From Coemansia sp. RSA 922 (Eukaryota > Kickxellomycota > Kickxellomycetes > Kickxellales > Kickxellaceae), in the NCBI GenBank assembly GCA_027577415.1, contig JANBQS010000004.1, positions 25,351-89,350 on the forward strand: DNA of 64,000 nt, in the 5' to 3' direction. The position numbers were made by a program, and so were the translations under genes. Below, piece after piece: positions 27,169 through 36,299 of the stretch. The notes under the pieces are model-generated. The model saw only the letters and a program-made list of their open reading frames with translations. It did not search any database and was not told where the DNA came from. How positions within the stretch are numbered: position 1 is the first letter of the stretch; the number at the start of each line of letters is the position of its first letter.

Positions 27169-27582
27169 TTTTTCAAGAAAAAAGTGCTACGCAAAACTCT
27201 GTTTAAAGAAAACATGCAGGTACTTGGTGCTAGTGCCAGTGTCGATGGTTAAGCAAGCCCTTAGATATGTGGCCTGTTTCCAAGCACGAGTGGTAAGTCT
27301 GAGTAGCACCACTTACGTTGTATGTTACCTCCAACTTTTGTCAAAAAAAGATATACTATTCATAACTATTGTTAAATATCTCTTTTGTCCCTCGGTACCA
27401 TTGTCATATGTCTTGACTCGGCTCAGTTCCGTTCTCACGGTTCACTGGTTTGTTTGGCACTTTGGATATAGTGCGTGTTTGACCGGTTAACCTCTTTCTT
27501 CTTTTTCTTTAACCTTTCCAATATTAATTTTATTGACACTTAAGCTTTTAATAAGCTACGCTAGTTCACTCCGCTCTAAAAT
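27169..27582. other. Right end of array repeat and 3' flank of member 2, no gene seen
   Basis: Includes the recurring AGTGCCAGTGTCGATGGTTAAGC motif (27231-27253), then pyrimidine-rich sequence up to the stop of array member 2. A plus-strand frame 27224-27490 is hydrophobic and unconserved, so probably chance. Confidence 0.4.
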
Positions 27583-27993
27583 CTAATAACTATAGAAGAT
27601 TTCTGATATATTGACTTTGCTACCCGCAGGTTCTGGAATAAAGGTAACATTTTCCTTTCCTCTACGACATTTTCCACTTAACTTTTCGGGACTCCAGCAC
27701 AAAACATTTATATCACCCTCTTTCCCAACAACTATGATCTCACATGCATCATCAATAGCCGAGACCTCATCATTCAAGTCCTTTATATAAGTGTAATTTC
27801 TGCTGACCTGGATATGCCTAATATTTAGGCCATATTCTCTGAGAATCTTATAATGTGCGACCATTTGAGTAAATCGGCTTTCTTGATTTAGTAAATCACC
27901 ATATGTTTTTACATGCTCGCGTGATATCAGAGCTGTTTCTACTGTGCAATCTTCCTTTGCGTGTATGTATAGTATTAAACCGTCCCTAATCAT
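27583..27993 (-). CDS. Small orphan protein, family A, array member 2
   Basis: 136 aa, function unknown. Start ATG 27993 (MIRDGLILYIHAKEDCTVETALIS). Same layout as the other members: an initial strand, a charged helix (LLNQESRFTQMVAHYKILREYG), IRHIQVSRNYTYIKDLND, then IDDACEIIVVGKEGDINVLCWSPEKLSGKC. Closest to member 3: identical first strand and identical HIQVSRNYTYI, but a diverged middle and a C-terminal extension of about 20 residues absent from member 3. A Cys at the start of the CEIIVVGK block and one after the SPEKL segment are shared with member 3. AATAAAAG lies 125 bp upstream of the ATG. Confidence 0.72.
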   Translation of the reverse strand: MIRDGLILYIHAKEDCTVETALISREHVKTYGDLLNQESRFTQMVAHYKILREYGLNIRHIQVSRNYTYIKDLNDEVSAIDDACEIIVVGKEGDINVLCWSPEKLSGKCRRGKENVTFIPEPAGSKVNISEIFYSY

Positions 27994-28087
27994 GCCGACG
28001 CTCGCTTATGTATAAATATCTGAATAGTACTTTCTATTAGGGAAAACAGGTATGTGGAGTAAAGAATATACTGAGCTGTAATAGTTA

Positions 28088-28125
28088 GAGAGAGAGAGAG
28101 AGAGGCGGGTGGGGGGCCTTTTATT
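28088..28125 (-). promoter_or_regulatory. Core promoter of array member 2: CT tract and TATA-like box
   Basis: AATAAAAG on the minus strand (28125-28118) followed by an uninterrupted CT repeat (28104-28088) and the ATG at 27993. Confidence 0.5.
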
Positions 28126-28276
28126 CTCCTCAAGAGTTGGAAAAGTGCTAGAATAATAAAGGGGTTGGAATAGGGCTAGGAAACTGTTGTAATTATTCGC
28201 TAAGATGTGACGTGCAATGAGGTTCCTCCCCAAAGAGCATGCATCACTCATTGAAAATCTGACGTAGGAGGAAGTG

Positions 28277-28744
28277 CAAAAAGGAGGCTTCACCTTTGCC
28301 ATTACAAAAAGGCGTCCTTTTTGTAATAAGCACACCCCCAACCAAAGGTGAGTTTTTGGGGCATTACATGGAAGAGCAGCTGCAATGGCTAATGTAGTCC
28401 CCTTTAAAGCTGCGATTGATGCGCTCCTAAGTGCTGGCATGATAGGTAGGGGTGGTGAACCATTTTCCGCTGCAGAATCCAGCTCAACAGTGCATCAAGT
28501 GAGGTAACAACACTACCAACAATGCTTGCACGCACTTCCAACCTTGCGAGCAAAACTTCCAATACATTTTTGGACAGGGCGCCCAAAGCAAGACCTTTCA
28601 GTTTGTAGGATGCTCCTGAACAGGTTTGGCCGAAAAGGGTGGTCGAAACTGCAAAAGATAGGGGGGCTTTTTTAACAATACTGCAGCTGTCAAAAATTTC
28701 AACTTTCTTTTAAACTACTTTTATTCTCAACGTTGAAAGTATAT
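28277..28744. repeat. Array repeat, copy 2, near-identical to 26701-27168
   Basis: Second copy of the indel-free 468-bp block, located between array members 2 and 3. It is much more similar to copy 1 (about 98%) than the adjoining genes are to each other at protein level. Carries the same hairpin at 28301-28327. Confidence 0.9.
28301..28327. repeat. Perfect 12-bp inverted repeat with 3-nt loop (second copy)
   Basis: Identical to the hairpin at 26725-26751. Confidence 0.85.
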
Positions 28745-28909
28745 TCTACAATAAAAAAGTGCCACGCAAAACTCTGTTTGAAGAAAGCATGCGATTATTC
28801 AGTGTTAGTGTCAACATCAATGGTTGAGAAGGTCCATAGGAGTGTGTTCAGTTGTCTAGCACCACAGCACAAGTGCCATGTTACCACTGGCCCTTGCTAA
28901 AGAGACGTA

Positions 28910-29275
28910 CTATTCTGGAGTATAGGTAACATTACCTACTCCCATAGTGCATTTCTCTAATAACTTTTTGGGACTCATAAACAATACATTTATATCGCCC
29001 CCTTTACCAACAACAATAATTGCACATGCATCATCAACAGCCGAGACCTTATCATTCAGCTCGCTAATATAAGTGTAATTTCTGCTGACCTGGATATGCC
29101 TCATCAGTTGGCCATGTTTTTCGAGAAAATCTTGATGCTCTGCTATTTGAGTATATTGTTTTTCCTGTTCTTTCATAGTAGCATAGGTTTTTATGAGTTC
29201 CCGTGATATCAGAGCTGTTTGGACTGTGCAATCTTCCTTTGCATAAATGTATAGTATCAAACCGTCCCTAATCAT
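28910..29275 (-). CDS. Small orphan protein, family A, array member 3
   Basis: 121 aa, function unknown. Start ATG 29275 (MIRDGLILYIYAKEDCTVQTALIS). Shares with member 2 the first 25 residues almost exactly, MRHIQVSRNYTYI, and VDDACAIIVVGKGGDINVLFMSPKKLLEKC. The central helix (EQEKQYTQIAEHQDFLEKHG) has diverged but keeps its length and charge. It ends soon after the shared NVT-Y/F-PE, before the extension seen in member 2. The leader carries a long GA/CT tract (29374-29392); the TATA-like box is weak or lost. Confidence 0.72.
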   Translation of the reverse strand: MIRDGLILYIYAKEDCTVQTALISRELIKTYATMKEQEKQYTQIAEHQDFLEKHGQLMRHIQVSRNYTYISELNDKVSAVDDACAIIVVGKGGDINVLFMSPKKLLEKCTMGVGNVTYTPE

Positions 29276-29373
29276 GCCGACGCTCGCTTATGTATAAATA
29301 TTTGAGTAGTACTTTCTATTATAGAGGGCAAGTATGTGGCAAAGAATATAATTGTAAAACAAGAAGAAAAGAA

Positions 29374-29392
29374 GAGAGAGAGAGAGAGAGAG
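29374..29392. repeat. GA/CT microsatellite in the leader of array member 3
   Basis: Nine to ten GA units at the same relative position, about 100 bp before the ATG, as the tracts at 26563, 28088 and 30690. Confidence 0.7.
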
Positions 29393-29525
29393 GTGAATGA
29401 AAAGGCAGTTTCTCAATTAAAAAGTGGGTGAAGCGTCCAGCAAAGTGGTTTTTTAAAAAAAACCCCTAGCCATGGAGACAATGCCAAAGGCCACTTTACC
29501 CTTTTCAGCGTAAAATGGCAGACTT

Positions 29526-29625
29526 TAAAAACAAGCACACCCCCAACCAAAGGTAGATTTTTGGGGGTATTCAATGGAAGAGCAGTTGCAAAGGCAGGCC
29601 TGTCCCCTTTTTAGGCTAAGCAAGT
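29526..29625. repeat. Diverged copy of the array repeat (left part)
   Basis: AAGCACACCCCCAACCAAAGGT followed by TTTTTGGGGGTATTCAATGGAAGAGCAGTTGCAA matches the start of the 26701 and 28277 blocks (CACACCCCCAACCAAAGGTGAG, GGAAGAGCAGTTGCAATGG), but the hairpin is destroyed and sequence beyond about 29625 no longer aligns. Confidence 0.65.
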
Positions 29626-29954
29626 GGAGGGTGTGCTGTAAAATTTTTATTGAAGTATCACAAATGTGCACAGCGTCAGCATTGCAACATATCCAAGTAA
29701 ATCATATTGAGGGTAGCGTTCTCGCCTCTCTACCAAACCCAGTGGCAGGCGGACTATGTGAGGCGCAAGGCAGCTCTGCTAATGATTGACTGGCTCAAGA
29801 GGCAAAACATATAGCACTCACCACTCTCACTGTACACGTTGACGGGTGCTACAATGCATGCACTCTTAGGTACCGACTCCATAGGCAAAAGTGATAGTAC
29901 AACTGCAGCTATAACAAGTTCAGCAGTGCATCACGTGCGACTTGGCCATTTTCA

Positions 29955-30200
29955 AAATGCTCCTGAACAGGTTTGGCCGAAAAGGGTGGTCGAGACAGCA
30001 AAAAAAGAAGGAGCTGTTTTTACAATACCGCAGCCAACAAAAGCTGCAGTTTTTGTATTTGAGCAAAGTGTACTATTTACCATTGAAATTATGTTCTACT
30101 GAAAAAGCACTGCATGAAGTTCAATTTGAAGGCCTTTATTTGATGAAAACATGTGGTTATTCCGTATTAGGGTCAGCATCGATGGTCTAGCGAGTCCCTG
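29955..30200. repeat. Diverged copy of the array repeat (right part)
   Basis: CTCCTGAACAGGTTTGGCCGAAAAGGGTGGTCGA is shared almost exactly with 27031-27068 and 28611-28647. The similarity continues through AAAACATG and GTCAGCATCGATGGTCTAGCGAG. The 330 bp between this and the left part (29526-29625) is unrelated. Confidence 0.7.
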
Positions 30201-30257
30201 GGCATGTGGCCAAATGTCGAGCATGAGCACCACATGTAATTTAGGTATTTGTCACCC

Positions 30258-30635
30258 TTAGCTCAAGTATATAATATTGGGATAACTTAACCACTTCTCA
30301 CACGCATAGGCTAAGTTGCCAGGTGTGCTGAGCAAGAGCTTTATGTCACTTTCTTTTCCAGCAATTATATACTTACAATTATCATCTACATCTGGGTTCT
30401 CCTCATTAAACTTAAAATACTCGTACTTCTTGTTTACCTGAATACGCATAATTTGTACTAAATCACTCTGTACAAATGAAAGGTATGTGTGAATATCATC
30501 AATTGTTTTCTCTTTTTCCAATACTTTGTTATATGTTGACTTCTTACCAAGTTTTAGTATAAATGGTGTCACTGTAAGATCCTCTTTTGCAAGGACGTAT
30601 ATTATTGCTCCCTTTTTCAGCTTATTGGCGCACAT
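30258..30635 (-). CDS. Small orphan protein, family A, array member 4
   Basis: 125 aa, function unknown. Start ATG 30635 (MCANKLKKGAIIYVLAKEDLTV); the frame is open upstream through a CT tract that encodes only low-complexity Ser/Leu. Closest to member 1: shares IIYVLAKEDLTVTP, the VLEKEKTI-DIHTYLSFVQSDLVQI block, RIQVN, CKYIIAGKxSDI and a TPG motif. It continues about ten residues further at the C-terminus (EKWLSYPNIIYLS). The order of subfamilies along the DNA is therefore 1-2-2-1, all on the minus strand. Confidence 0.7.
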   Translation of the reverse strand: MCANKLKKGAIIYVLAKEDLTVTPFILKLGKKSTYNKVLEKEKTIDDIHTYLSFVQSDLVQIMRIQVNKKYEYFKFNEENPDVDDNCKYIIAGKESDIKLLLSTPGNLAYACEKWLSYPNIIYLS

Positions 30636-30689
30636 TTGTGTAGGAATAAAAAATTTGCACAAAATAGAAAATATGTCTATTTGAAGTGG

Positions 30690-30719
30690 AAGAGAGAAGA
30701 GAGAGAGAGAGAGAGAGAG
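30690..30719. repeat. GA/CT microsatellite in the leader of array member 4
   Basis: Imperfect 30-nt GA tract, same relative position as in the other array members. Confidence 0.7.
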
Positions 30720-30885
30720 GTGATGGGACAGGGCATTTAGTATTCCCAAGTGCTGAGGAAGCGCCCTGCAAGGTAGGTTCTCTTCAAAGAACATGCGCTA
30801 CTCGTCTTTAAGAAATGCCCAACACAGGAAAAATGCCAAATGTGACTTTACCTCCTTTTCCGCTCAACTGAACATACTTTGACAG

Positions 30886-30975
30886 CAGCCTAAAAGGGGC
30901 CAAGTCTGCCTTTGAATGTTCTCTTCCATGGAATGCTCCCTAAAACTCACTTGGTTGGGGATGTACATGTTTTTA
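30886..30975. repeat. Inverted fragment of the array repeat
   Basis: Reverse complement of the repeat's left part: CTCTTCCATGGAATGCTCCC, AAAACTCAC and TTGGTTGGGGATGTAC match the complement of GGAAGAGC, GTGAGTTTTTGGGGCATT and CACACCCCCAACCAA. CAGCCTAAAAGGGGCCAAG also matches the complement of 29600-29622. A run of 16 A follows at about 30974-30990. The orientation is opposite to all other copies. Confidence 0.6.
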
Positions 30976-31140
30976 AAAAAAAAAAAAAAAGTGCTCCTTA
31001 TTGCTAAGGTAAAAGTGGAGACATTGTAGAGCAGGAAATTTTTCTTGCCCAATTTCCCTACTTCTCAAGTCTCTATTTTAATTAGATTCTAAAGTAGAAT
31101 TACTAAGGCAATTCTTACTAGCTGGCTTATTTCTATTGAT

Positions 31141-32874
31141 TTACATATTTCTATCATCTCTTTTGTTCAGTTCTGTCATGTCGTCCGAGGCCTCGTCAAT
31201 GCTACTTGTGGACAAAATGACATGAAGCGGGATATTGGATATCAGGAGGCAAAGAATACAAGCCAACACAGCAAATGGCACGTTGACGACAAAGACCAAG
31301 TGCAAGTCTTCGACAATACCCTTATACAGCTGCTCTGACAATGCCAGTGGCAAGGTCTTAAGCAACGGAGCCAATGATTCGAGCCAAACTGCATCTAGGC
31401 CCTTCAGAGACTCTGATCCGAATAGTATAGGAAACGACTGGTGAACAGTAGTAAACATCTTTTCTCTCATTATTATCCCACCAATAGCCAACCCAATCAT
31501 TCCGCCTAGTGTGCGAGCGTAATCAATCAGAGTAGTCACAGTGGATATTTCTCTAGCTGGCAGCCCGGCTTGACTAGCAAGTCGCACCTGCTCCATGGAA
31601 AATCCCAATCCCAGGCCAACTAGTACTTGGAATCCGGCATGTCTAAGGGTCGCAGTAGGACTGCGTGGCCAAGTGTACATCAATATATAACCTACTGACA
31701 TTAATGCTGTTCCGAGGACTGACCATTCGCGGTAATATACTCGGCTGCGAAAGGTCACTAGATAACCAGCGACAACCGCACCGATGAATCCACCAAGTGC
31801 GCACCACAAGATGTGCTTTGCAGCAGAAAGCGGACCTTCTACCTCGAGCATCAAGTAATATATAGGCACAAATGTAATGGTGCCGTACATGCACAGCCCA
31901 ATAAAGAATGAGGCGAGGAGAGTGAGCAATGTCCGCGGCTGTACAATGACTGATAGGGGAACTATAGGCCAACTCGAGTATCTGCCCTCAATAACCCCAA
32001 ATATGAGCATAGCCACTACTCCAATTATTAATGGAACAATTATAAAAGCAGAGCTCCATGGGTGCTCGTTACCGCCCCAAGTAAGTGCTAGCAGAATCAT
32101 TAGACTGCCTCCTAGCCAGAATATAGTTCCAATATAGTCAAAGTCGCACAAAGTTCGCGCAAGTTGTCCAGAAGGCTTTGGCAAGTCACGAAGTGTATAA
32201 TACAGAATTGATAGTGCCACTGCGCCAATTGGCAAGTTCATATATCCAGTCCAACGCCAGCTGAATTGTTCGAGAAGAACAGCGCCAATGATCGGACCAG
32301 TCCATTTGCCAAGAATAATAACGGCGCCAAACAAACCCATGTAAAACCCGCGCTGCCGTGGAGTCAAGATATCAGTTAACATAACAGATGCTAGTGGCAT
32401 CATCCCAGCGCCTCCAACGCCTTGTAATGCGCGACCCACACACATGACAATCATGCTACGTGACAGGGCAACCATGACAGAGAATGCCATGAATATGAGA
32501 ATAGAAAAGAGAAGCAGCCATGTTCGACTAAATCGCTCTGTCAGTACAACCCAGATGGGTTGTACAATGGTGCACGTTAAGAGAAATGATGCGCCCATCC
32601 ACTGAGAGAATATTTTGGTGTTAAACTCTTGCTTCAAATTACCTAAGCTCTGGTTGTAAACAGTTTCGGCAGCACATACCATATACGCGACCAACGATAA
32701 GCCCACAAATGCCAAGAGCGTTTTCTTTAGCGGCCACTGAGGTTGGCCCAGTAGATTGATATCCATGTTTTGCTCATAGTCGACCACTGGCCTGCCTAGT
32801 AAGTTGGTGTGAGCGAGTCTCTCTTTTCCTATATGCTGTGCTGCCATATCCGTGTCATTGTTGCTACTCATCAT
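31141..32874 (-). CDS. Major facilitator transporter, 14-TM (DHA2-like), tandem copy 3
   Basis: 577 aa; first ATG at 32874, with a second ATG directly after it. Clear paralogue of copies 1 and 2 (INLLGQPQWPLKK start, GRALQGVGGAGMMPLASVMLTDILTP, WRWTGYMNLPIGAVAL, ASQAGLPAREISTVTTLIDYARTLGGM), but the most diverged of the three. For example AEKFGRQ is replaced by TERFSRT in the motif-A loop, which loses the usual Gly-Arg pattern. It is separated from copy 2 by the 5-kb family A array. Substrate unknown. Confidence 0.93.
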   Translation of the reverse strand: MMSSNNDTDMAAQHIGKERLAHTNLLGRPVVDYEQNMDINLLGQPQWPLKKTLLAFVGLSLVAYMVCAAETVYNQSLGNLKQEFNTKIFSQWMGASFLLTCTIVQPIWVVLTERFSRTWLLLFSILIFMAFSVMVALSRSMIVMCVGRALQGVGGAGMMPLASVMLTDILTPRQRGFYMGLFGAVIILGKWTGPIIGAVLLEQFSWRWTGYMNLPIGAVALSILYYTLRDLPKPSGQLARTLCDFDYIGTIFWLGGSLMILLALTWGGNEHPWSSAFIIVPLIIGVVAMLIFGVIEGRYSSWPIVPLSVIVQPRTLLTLLASFFIGLCMYGTITFVPIYYLMLEVEGPLSAAKHILWCALGGFIGAVVAGYLVTFRSRVYYREWSVLGTALMSVGYILMYTWPRSPTATLRHAGFQVLVGLGLGFSMEQVRLASQAGLPAREISTVTTLIDYARTLGGMIGLAIGGIIMREKMFTTVHQSFPILFGSESLKGLDAVWLESLAPLLKTLPLALSEQLYKGIVEDLHLVFVVNVPFAVLACILCLLISNIPLHVILSTSSIDEASDDMTELNKRDDRNM

Positions 32875-33183
32875 CAACTATTGATACAAGTGAAAGACCA
32901 AAAAAAAAAAAAGAATAGGTGTAAAAAAAAAGTAACAAGATGGAAAATTCGGTATTGTATCACAGGAATCCTACTCAATCTGTCATGGATGGGCATATGA
33001 CCTGTTCATGGCGGAGCGCCACCAATTAGCAAATCACATAATCAGACTCCCAAATAGTGGCTCATGCAAATACGTGGTGATGGTAATAGTGATGTAGACT
33101 GGAAAAATTAGTATTAGTATAGCATAGATTGAAAAAGAGACAATAAAAATCGCATCATTTACACAAAGCGAAGGGATAAGAAT
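32875..33183. other. Intergenic region, no gene seen
   Basis: Leader of MFS copy 3 and 3' flank of the aquaglyceroporin; A-runs at about 32900-32930. Nothing else seen. Confidence 0.5.
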
Positions 33184-34161
33184 CTACTCCTTCTTGGACT
33201 TGGGCTCAGGCAGGATGAAGAACTGGTAGACAAAGATACCCAGGACAGCGCCAACAAAGGGCATAGTGAGAGGAACCCAGAAGTAGTGGCCGCCGAAAGT
33301 GAAGGGGTCGCTGCCGTAGAGAATAGTGGAGAAGACACGAGGTCCAAAGTCACGAGCAGGGTTGATAGCGTAGCCAGTGACCCATCCAGTACAATTGCCG
33401 ATGGCAAACACCAGCAGACCAATGGCAATAGGCAAATGGTGCTTGGCGGGTGTCAGACGGTCGTCGCCAATCGAGTAAATGACAAAGAGCAGGACGGCGG
33501 TGTTGACAATCTCCGAGAAGGCCGAGAAGAACTTGCCGTTACCAGGCTTGGCATACGTGCACCAGATACCACCAGTACCCTGAGGACCCATAAGCTGGCG
33601 GTTTCCACCGTCGAACTCGTCGAACTGATCCCTGAAGATGCCGTAGAGCGTAGCAGCGGCGACAAAGGCACCCAGGAACTGAGCGAGCATGTAGCCGGGG
33701 ACCTTGCGCCAAGAGAACTTGCCAAAGAGAGCATTGGCAAAAGTAACAGCCGGGTTCAAGTGTCCACCAGAGACACCCATGCAGCAGTAAAGAGCCATGG
33801 CGAGACCGATACCCCAGCCGAAAGTGATAGCCAGGTACGCGGAAGCAGCATTGGTAGTGTTGAAAGTCACCGTAGCAACGACACCGTCGCCAAAGAGGAT
33901 CAGAAGGAAGGTACCCCAGAACTCGGCAAAGTAGTCACGGAAGCGGTACCGCAGGTTGTACAGCGGCCAGTTGGTCGGGTCGTACATGGGGTGCATGGCG
34001 AGGACCTCAGGAAGCTCGTAGTCGGCGGCCTGTGGGATGGCTATCTCGTGCTCGGGCAGCATGACGACCTTGGGGTGCTCGTGGTACCTAGCGTTACCGT
34101 CTGGCCGCTCGCTCGCCACATAGTACTGGTCGGCGCGACCATGAGGTTCTGCCGAGGACAT
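33184..34161 (-). CDS. Aquaglyceroporin (major intrinsic protein family)
   Basis: Membrane channel for water, glycerol or other small neutral solutes. 325 aa, start ATG 34161. Six membrane helices and two half-helices carry the NPA motifs GGHLNPAVTFA (about 145) and GYAINPARDFGPR (about 268). The Asp after the second NPA (NPARD) and the long loop before helix 5 fit aquaglyceroporins rather than water-only channels. A hydrophilic N-terminus of about 75 residues includes a YNLRYRFRDYFAEFWGTF entry, as in fungal Fps1/Aqy-type proteins. A long opposite-strand open frame over the same DNA is an artefact of codon bias. Confidence 0.95.
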   Translation of the reverse strand: MSSAEPHGRADQYYVASERPDGNARYHEHPKVVMLPEHEIAIPQAADYELPEVLAMHPMYDPTNWPLYNLRYRFRDYFAEFWGTFLLILFGDGVVATVTFNTTNAASAYLAITFGWGIGLAMALYCCMGVSGGHLNPAVTFANALFGKFSWRKVPGYMLAQFLGAFVAAATLYGIFRDQFDEFDGGNRQLMGPQGTGGIWCTYAKPGNGKFFSAFSEIVNTAVLLFVIYSIGDDRLTPAKHHLPIAIGLLVFAIGNCTGWVTGYAINPARDFGPRVFSTILYGSDPFTFGGHYFWVPLTMPFVGAVLGIFVYQFFILPEPKSKKE

Positions 34162-36299
34162 GAGGAAGATAAAAAGAGATCGAACAACGAGCTAAGGGGG
34201 GAAAAAGAGGGAGGTGGCACACGCACAACAAAAATCTAAAAGAGACTTTTTTCGAGGAGTGGGGAGCCGTGTGTGTGGGGGGAGGGACCGAGTAGATGTT
34301 ATAATATGCGATCTAGGCCCTGAGTATGTGTGGGGAAGAGGAAGGAGCTAACCCGACAGAAACGAAATAAAGGCACGAGGAACCTCGGGACTGTGTATAA
34401 AGAAGAAAAGTTGGTGGATAGAGAAAAAAAGATAAGTGGAGCGTTCGTCTCGTGTCCTCGGCCAAAAAAATGCCTGCCTTTATATAGTTCTCTTTTCAGC
34501 TGGCCAAGGAGATGCCAGGTGGCGACCGACCCAGCAACCGGGGGTGGTTGTGCACAAATTCATTTTTCTCTCTTCGTGCTCCTTCGTACAAGGCTGAATG
34601 AGTGAGGTCGCACAGCGCCCCCCCTCTCCCAAGCACCAGCCCGCCTGACCAGCAAGAGTGGCTCGAGCACTTACCCACCCCCACGCCCGGACACAAGGCT
34701 AAGCGCATTATTTTTTTCTTTCCTCCGTGCACATGGGAATCGTCCAAAAGAGGGAAGGCGATACCCGCATAAGGTGTGTGTGCTGGGTAAATCGTCTGTC
34801 GCCGTGTCCCCCCCTCCTCCCTCTTTAGCAAGAGAGTAATGATTGTAAGCCAAACCTGGCGCTTGGGTGGCCTGTTCACATAAGCCTTGTCCAGATAATT
34901 TAGGATTCGCTTATACGGCCGATGCGTTTAGTGGAAAAAAAAAGAAGACGATTTCCCGCGGCGTTCTCTTCCCCTCCGTCCTCGTGAGTTTCTGTATCTG
35001 GCGTGTGCCCCCGAACCTGCTTTCATTTTTTTTTTTTGACAAAGGGGAGTGACAAAATGTCAGGCGGGCCATTATCAGCCATTGACAATCGCCCAGTCAT
35101 TTTTAGCACATAGTCGGATGGTTTTCTTTTTGGGCTTATCTTGCTCCCGCCTTTTATCCTCTTTTGAAATCCTTGCCTGCAGCCGAGGAAGCTGTGTGGC
35201 GGTCACGTCTCTTCCATTGTAGTGCATGCATCTTTGGCCGTTTTATTCACGTCATCTCTATTTTACTCTCTTGTCATCCCTCAGCGGGTGGGGGTGGGGA
35301 ATACGTATTTGGTTGTACTCAGCGCCACTGACAATTGGATGAGGTAGGTATTTTTTTGGGTAATTGGGATAGTCTTGTTCCACAACTCTTGGGATGGATG
35401 GTTGGACAGACAAGACCACAACAAAAAAAAAACTGGACTTGCGAATGAGAAAATCTTTCCTGTCGTACGTAGTACTTCCATTACGCAGAGAAAGAGATGA
35501 TCCTCTTAGGCTGTTAGGTTAGTCGCGTGTAAAAGGCGGACGACATCGTGCACATTATATTACTCCTCCGCGTTTTGTAGATCGGTTTAATGGAAGAGAA
35601 GCTGACCGCACGTGAAAATCTGACTAGCTTGTGGATTGGCTAGTGCGTGTCGATCTTTGTTGCACAAAGCATAGGCCCAGTTTTCTTTCCTCCCCTCCCG
35701 GCGCCGAGCAGCTCCCCGTGCTGTGGATTCATAGATGTGCATATTAAGTGCACAGTAGGCAGTACATTACATTTGCATTGCATATCTCACATGTCTCCCT
35801 AAGCTATCTTCAATAGCGCAATGTGGGAGAAAAGAAAAAAAAATTAAATGGCTCGGTATTTTTTTTTGTTTTTCAGTTGACCAAAAATATGCAGTGGAGC
35901 TCGTTTGACCAATTTCCCTTGAGGTCAGCTGCCAATGTGTTTATCGCGTGCCTTTTGGAATTCATCCTTTCTGATGTTCAGTTCGGTGCTTCTTTTTTTG
36001 CCTCTTCCATAAACACGTCCTTTTTTTGTGCACACTTGTCAATGCGCAAGAATGAAAATCTCAGTCATGTGCCAGGATCTACCATTCTATTATCGACATG
36101 TCAGCTGTTTGAACTGAGATCTAGTGCCAGGCTCGGACACCGAGCTATAGATTGCCCCCTTCACTCCGCTGACATCGCCGCTTTTCCACCAATGCCTTAA
36201 TTCTCGGGCTCTTTAAGTGCTTGATCTCCACAGGCGTGATCTAGGAGAAGGATAAGTCAAGGAGCTTAATTTATATATGATCAAGTTACAGCCCAGCTG
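34162..36299. other. Long gene-poor upstream region of the aquaglyceroporin
   Basis: 2.1 kb without a supported gene. GA- and GC-rich leader to about 34.5 kb, then mixed sequence. Open frames are short, overlap one another and resemble nothing known. A spliced gene with small exons cannot be excluded by eye. Confidence 0.4.

Noticed and set aside
26828..28586. Identical 60-codon minus-strand frames in both spacer copies (26828-27010 and 28404-28586)
   Set aside because: They are identical because the DNA is about 98% identical; the diverged copies do not keep the frame, so there is no sign of coding selection.
26018..30195. GATGGTCTAGCGAG motif in four repeats, similar to a tRNA/SINE A box
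   Set aside because: No B box (GGTTCRANNCC) follows at a suitable distance in any copy, so a Pol III gene or SINE is not supported.
33286..34239. 317-codon plus-strand open frame over the aquaglyceroporin gene
   Set aside because: It lies antisense to a clear aquaglyceroporin, is low in hydrophobic structure and matches no family; it is explained by the codon bias of the real gene.
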